From positions 2,232,001-2,296,000 of the forward strand of contig NC_135779.1 of the NCBI RefSeq assembly GCF_028453695.1: 64,000 nucleotides of DNA. The letters are read 5' to 3'. A program made the position numbers and the translations under genes. Every line of letters starts with the position of its first letter. The stretch's first letter is position 1. Below, piece after piece: positions 60,866 to 64,000 of this stretch. The DNA comes from Augochlora pura (Eukaryota > Arthropoda > Insecta > Hymenoptera > Halictidae). The notes beneath the pieces were generated by a model. The model made no database searches, was not told the origin of the DNA, and was given only the letters and a program-made list of their open reading frames with translations.

Positions 60866-62056
60866 TCGTCTCGTCTCGTTTCGATCCGCCGACCGGAAGC
60901 CGAGGATCACCGACGCTTGTTCCCGGCCGGTCCCCTCCCTCGCCGGCGCGCTCTATCCGCGATTCGTAAACAACGGGGCCTTTCTAGACGCCCGTGAATC
61001 TGTTTCGAGGTATGTTTCTCTTCTGCGACTTGGAAGCAACGAGGTCAGTGATACCGGGGAGAGCATTTCGTAATGGCCGCCGGAGTCGACGAACAGCTGC
61101 CAGTCTCTGCCCGCGCTCCTACCACCCACTCCCTCGATCATCCCATTTGGTTTTATTCACCGACGCTTCTTAACGAGGTATTACGGTCCAGAATGTGCAT
61201 TTATTTATTAACACTGGCGAGAACTAGCCAGCCCTAAACGTGACTAATGCGTTTCGTTTTATAACGACGACAAGATTGAGTTTATTTAAACCTACTGCCA
61301 TTTTTATTAGGACACGCGCCACAAGTTCGTAGACAGATCTCTGACAGATCGTTTTTGTACCCTTTTTCGATTTTAGAAGAATATAGAAGAAAAAAGTCGA
61401 AGGCCTTTTGACTGCTTTGACAGTTCTGTTATTAACACTGCGACTTTTTTTTTTATCGTTATTATAGTAGCGTGTTTCGTGTCGCGGTTTCACTGTCACG
61501 ATTACTCGTGTTTTGCCTGCGCACAGACTGTATCAAATTAATACACGAATATACAATTAACCGGTATATAATAATTTAATCATTCAGTGACAATAATTTC
61601 AGGTAATAATTTAAATGGTACAGTAAAACTCGATGTTTTACACGCATACTTTGGAGGCTATGTACGTTATTCTTAAATGACCGTATATTGTTTCTCGTAG
61701 GTTTCGCTCTAAGAGGTGCGAATTTCTCGTTTTGAAATTATATAGAGGAAATTCAAAATCCACATATTTATTTTGCAACTCGAATGGTAACTCTGAGGCA
61801 TCGCTCGAAATTGTTATACGATGTTCCAATGAAATTTTTACATCGTTGTCCCACGTCGGTCCTTTCCGAAGGAATCTGCTCGCTATTTGTGCCGGTCGCC
61901 ACCCACCCCCACCCCCGTTTTCGTCGCGTGTCTAATTCCTCTTTAATCAGGCTTCGCGCTCATCCGATCGATAGGATTTCACTCTCGTTTCGTGCCCGTA
62001 CGATCGCCGCGAATCGTTCGTCTGCTCTCTTTTCTACTTTCGTTCTCTCTCCCTCT

Positions 62057-62060
<4 letters not shown>

Positions 62061-62088
<28 letters not shown>

Positions 62089-62089
62089 T
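62061..62089. repeat. CT microsatellite
   Basis: About 13 CT units. Confidence 0.9.
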
Positions 62090-62885
62090 CTTCTATCGTT
62101 CCCTTACCCCGGATCCACTTCACTTCTCTTAATCAAATTTCACTTTCGCCCCGTTCCACGGCGTTTCGACGTAATTCGACCTAATTGCATTCGGTAACGG
62201 TGCACACTGTCGTTCACTCTTTATTTATCGTGCCCCTGCCCCCCATCCTCGGACCCCTAACTGCGCGTTTCCCTCTCACTCACGCCCACTACGAAAACCG
62301 AGCCTGCTCCGATTAGCGTTTACGACCTTTCGAGTAGCTCGCCTTCCATTTGCCTCGCGCGGCTTTCGAACTTTTTAGAGCTGCGCCTTGTTCGGCGGAG
62401 CTCGATTTTCATCGCGGATGTTGTTAACGTTCGCCGCGAGCCTGTTAACATCGCTCGGGCGTCGAAGAGTATCGCGATACAATTAAATGGCACGGTGGAA
62501 AACTGGCATTTTTCGCAGATTTATTGTCTTGGAGGAAATTTCGATTTTCGTGTGATATTTGTGAAAATGAGGTATAACACAGGGGTGGTAAATGATTTTT
62601 ATTCGGTGGTTATTATTGTTTTATTTGGTATATCTTTTGTCGAACGCTCGGTAATTTTAACGTCGCCGAGTTTTTACTATTATAGGTACATGGTGACTTT
62701 TACATTGTTGGTGGTATAAGAAAATAAGAAATTAGCAAGTTCGTATAATATACAAAACATTTACATAATTTTCTACGTATGAATATAATAATAAAGAATT
62801 AAGAATAAGAGGTCATAATAAAGAAAGTCAGAGCAAATTGGAACGAAAATTTAGATCGAAATTTCGGAACAAAAATCAAAACCTT

Positions 62886-63095
62886 ATTAATCCCTTGCAC
62901 TCGAAGACATTTTAACTCTAAATTCAGTATAGTTTCTCTGATCTACTATAATTTCAATTTACATAATTTATTGCATTTTGTACACATCGAAATGAATGTT
63001 GCGACTCGTACAGCAGTTACATTCTTGACAATTTTTCAAACAGATAAACGAATGTTATACAATTTTTAGTGGTCCCATTCGAGTGCAACGCTTTA
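62886..63095. mobile_element. TTTAACCCTTTG-family element with TTGCACTCGA ends
   Basis: Left arm CCCTTGCACTCGAA near 62,892 and right arm TTCGAGTGCAACGC near 63,080 are inverted. The interior shares TTGCGACTCG and AGATAAACGAATGT with the fragment at 21,340-21,485. Confidence 0.5.
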
Positions 63096-63306
63096 ACCCT
63101 TTGAAATAATGTTTCTGCATTATAGTATATCCTTTTTATATCTTATCCAGTTGTCGCATTTTACATATATTTATATATTAGTCTTGTGACACATAGAGCA
63201 AGCTACACTTTGAACAACTTTTGAAATTTAATTTTTTGATAACATAAAGATTACTTTTGAACTTGACATAATAATTCTCGTGGTGCCTCAGAGTTCGAAT
63301 GGTTAA
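63092..63306. mobile_element. second TTTAACCCTTTG-family element, abutting the first
   Basis: Begins TTTAACCCTTTGAA near 63,092 and ends near TTCGAATGGTTAAA, a loosely inverted pair of ends. It sits head to tail with the preceding element. Confidence 0.4.
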
Positions 63307-64000
63307 ATGCTCGTTACACAGATGTTACACAATCGCAGAGAGTTGCCCATAAGTCACGAAACAGCCTGGAGAGAGAACGTTTACCATAGGAGGCAACGAC
63401 GTGTCACAATATTTAGCTTATGGATCATCGCCGGCCGTCAATATTAATCCGACTTTTCTGCCAATTAATCTTAATCTCGGTTACGACCCTCGTTAACGAT
63501 TCATTTCCTTCTGCTTCGATGATCGCCAGTGGCCCGGTTACAGCGACGCTGTTTGCTCCACGCGAACACAGATTTCACGGATTTCTTTTTTTAAATTCCT
63601 TCTATTATTTGCGTCTATCGCGAGCCTTCTTTTCAACTTTCTTCTCAAGGGCTTCGAGGGTCGCGTCCCCATCTGGCATTTATTGCCAGCATGCGAGCCT
63701 GTCCTACGATTCGGACTCGTTTCTCGGAACGGGACCCGTATCTGATTCTATCTCGTTTAGTTTTTACAAACACTCGTTTTATCGCGCGAACTTTCGCCGA
63801 ATCAGCACCGCCCTGTTCCGCGGCGGACCCTCCTCTCGTTAGCCATTTTGTTGCGAACGGATCGCTCCGGGCGATAATTTTGCCGCGTGGAATAGCGTTC
63901 GCGGGAGAGCGGAATTCTACTCGTCCGGTTTTAGGTCGATACGCAGCCGTAATCTTTTTGTTCGTGATTTCTTTTAACAGAACCGCTTTGTGAAACTCTA

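Larger units (their letters stand above)
58755..64000. other. non-coding DNA, probably the next intron of the large gene
   Basis: No exon that would accept phase 2 and read into recognisable protein was found. GC-rich patches occur at 59.5-61.1, 61.8-62.5 and 63.4-63.9 kb. Simple repeats and two adjacent repeat elements are listed separately. Confidence 0.45.

Noticed and set aside
1..64000. CRISPR arrays, bacterial operons, viral or retroviral genes
   Set aside because: No spaced direct repeats of CRISPR type, no bacterial-style gene packing and no reverse transcriptase, integrase, capsid or transposase protein was recognised in any frame.

Overview
The window looks like nuclear DNA of an insect, most likely a hymenopteran. 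It is AT-rich overall, CpG is not depleted, GC-rich islands sit among AT-rich stretches, introns are short in compact genes and very long in one gene, and splice sites are GT-AG. Many short non-autonomous repeat elements begin TTTAACCC. I place it in Hymenoptera by inference only. Exon models were built by hand from splice sites and phase agreement. There is one 100-base run of N.

Layout: 1-8.5 kb has no gene I can support. 8.5-10.5 kb (+) holds a seven-exon CIMIP2/FAM166 ciliary microtubule inner protein gene. It converges tail to tail with a seven-exon kynurenine/cysteine-S-conjugate aminotransferase gene (10.6-12.5 kb, -). 14.3-15.2 kb (+) holds a five-exon NSE2/MMS21 SUMO ligase gene. 15.9-about 21.8 kb (+) holds a secreted, cysteine-rich protein with one thrombospondin type 1 repeat and a long acidic tail; I do not recognise its family. 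From 21.8 to 38.4 kb there are no firm coding exons, but there is a GC-rich island at 25.4-27.5 kb (possible promoter), a TA-flanked 1.34-kb mobile element and a minisatellite. 38.4-58.8 kb (+) carries four phase-compatible exons of a large low-complexity protein, one exon being 3.07 kb, and this gene runs on past the last exon I can see. Its first 10.5-kb intron contains, on the opposite strand, an ELOVL fatty acid elongase gene and a decayed tandem copy of it. 58.8-64 kb is non-coding as far as I can read.

The genes do not form a pathway: they cover axoneme structure, tryptophan/amino acid metabolism, DNA repair SUMOylation, an extracellular protein, very-long-chain fatty acid elongation and an unidentified large intracellular protein. 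The most unusual content is the nested elongase locus (duplicated, with one copy broken and an assembly gap flanked by a diverged repeat), the unidentified thrombospondin-repeat protein with a repeated YYDYG exon end, the unidentified 1,315+ residue protein, and two unrelated 24-bp minisatellites that stay open in one frame.
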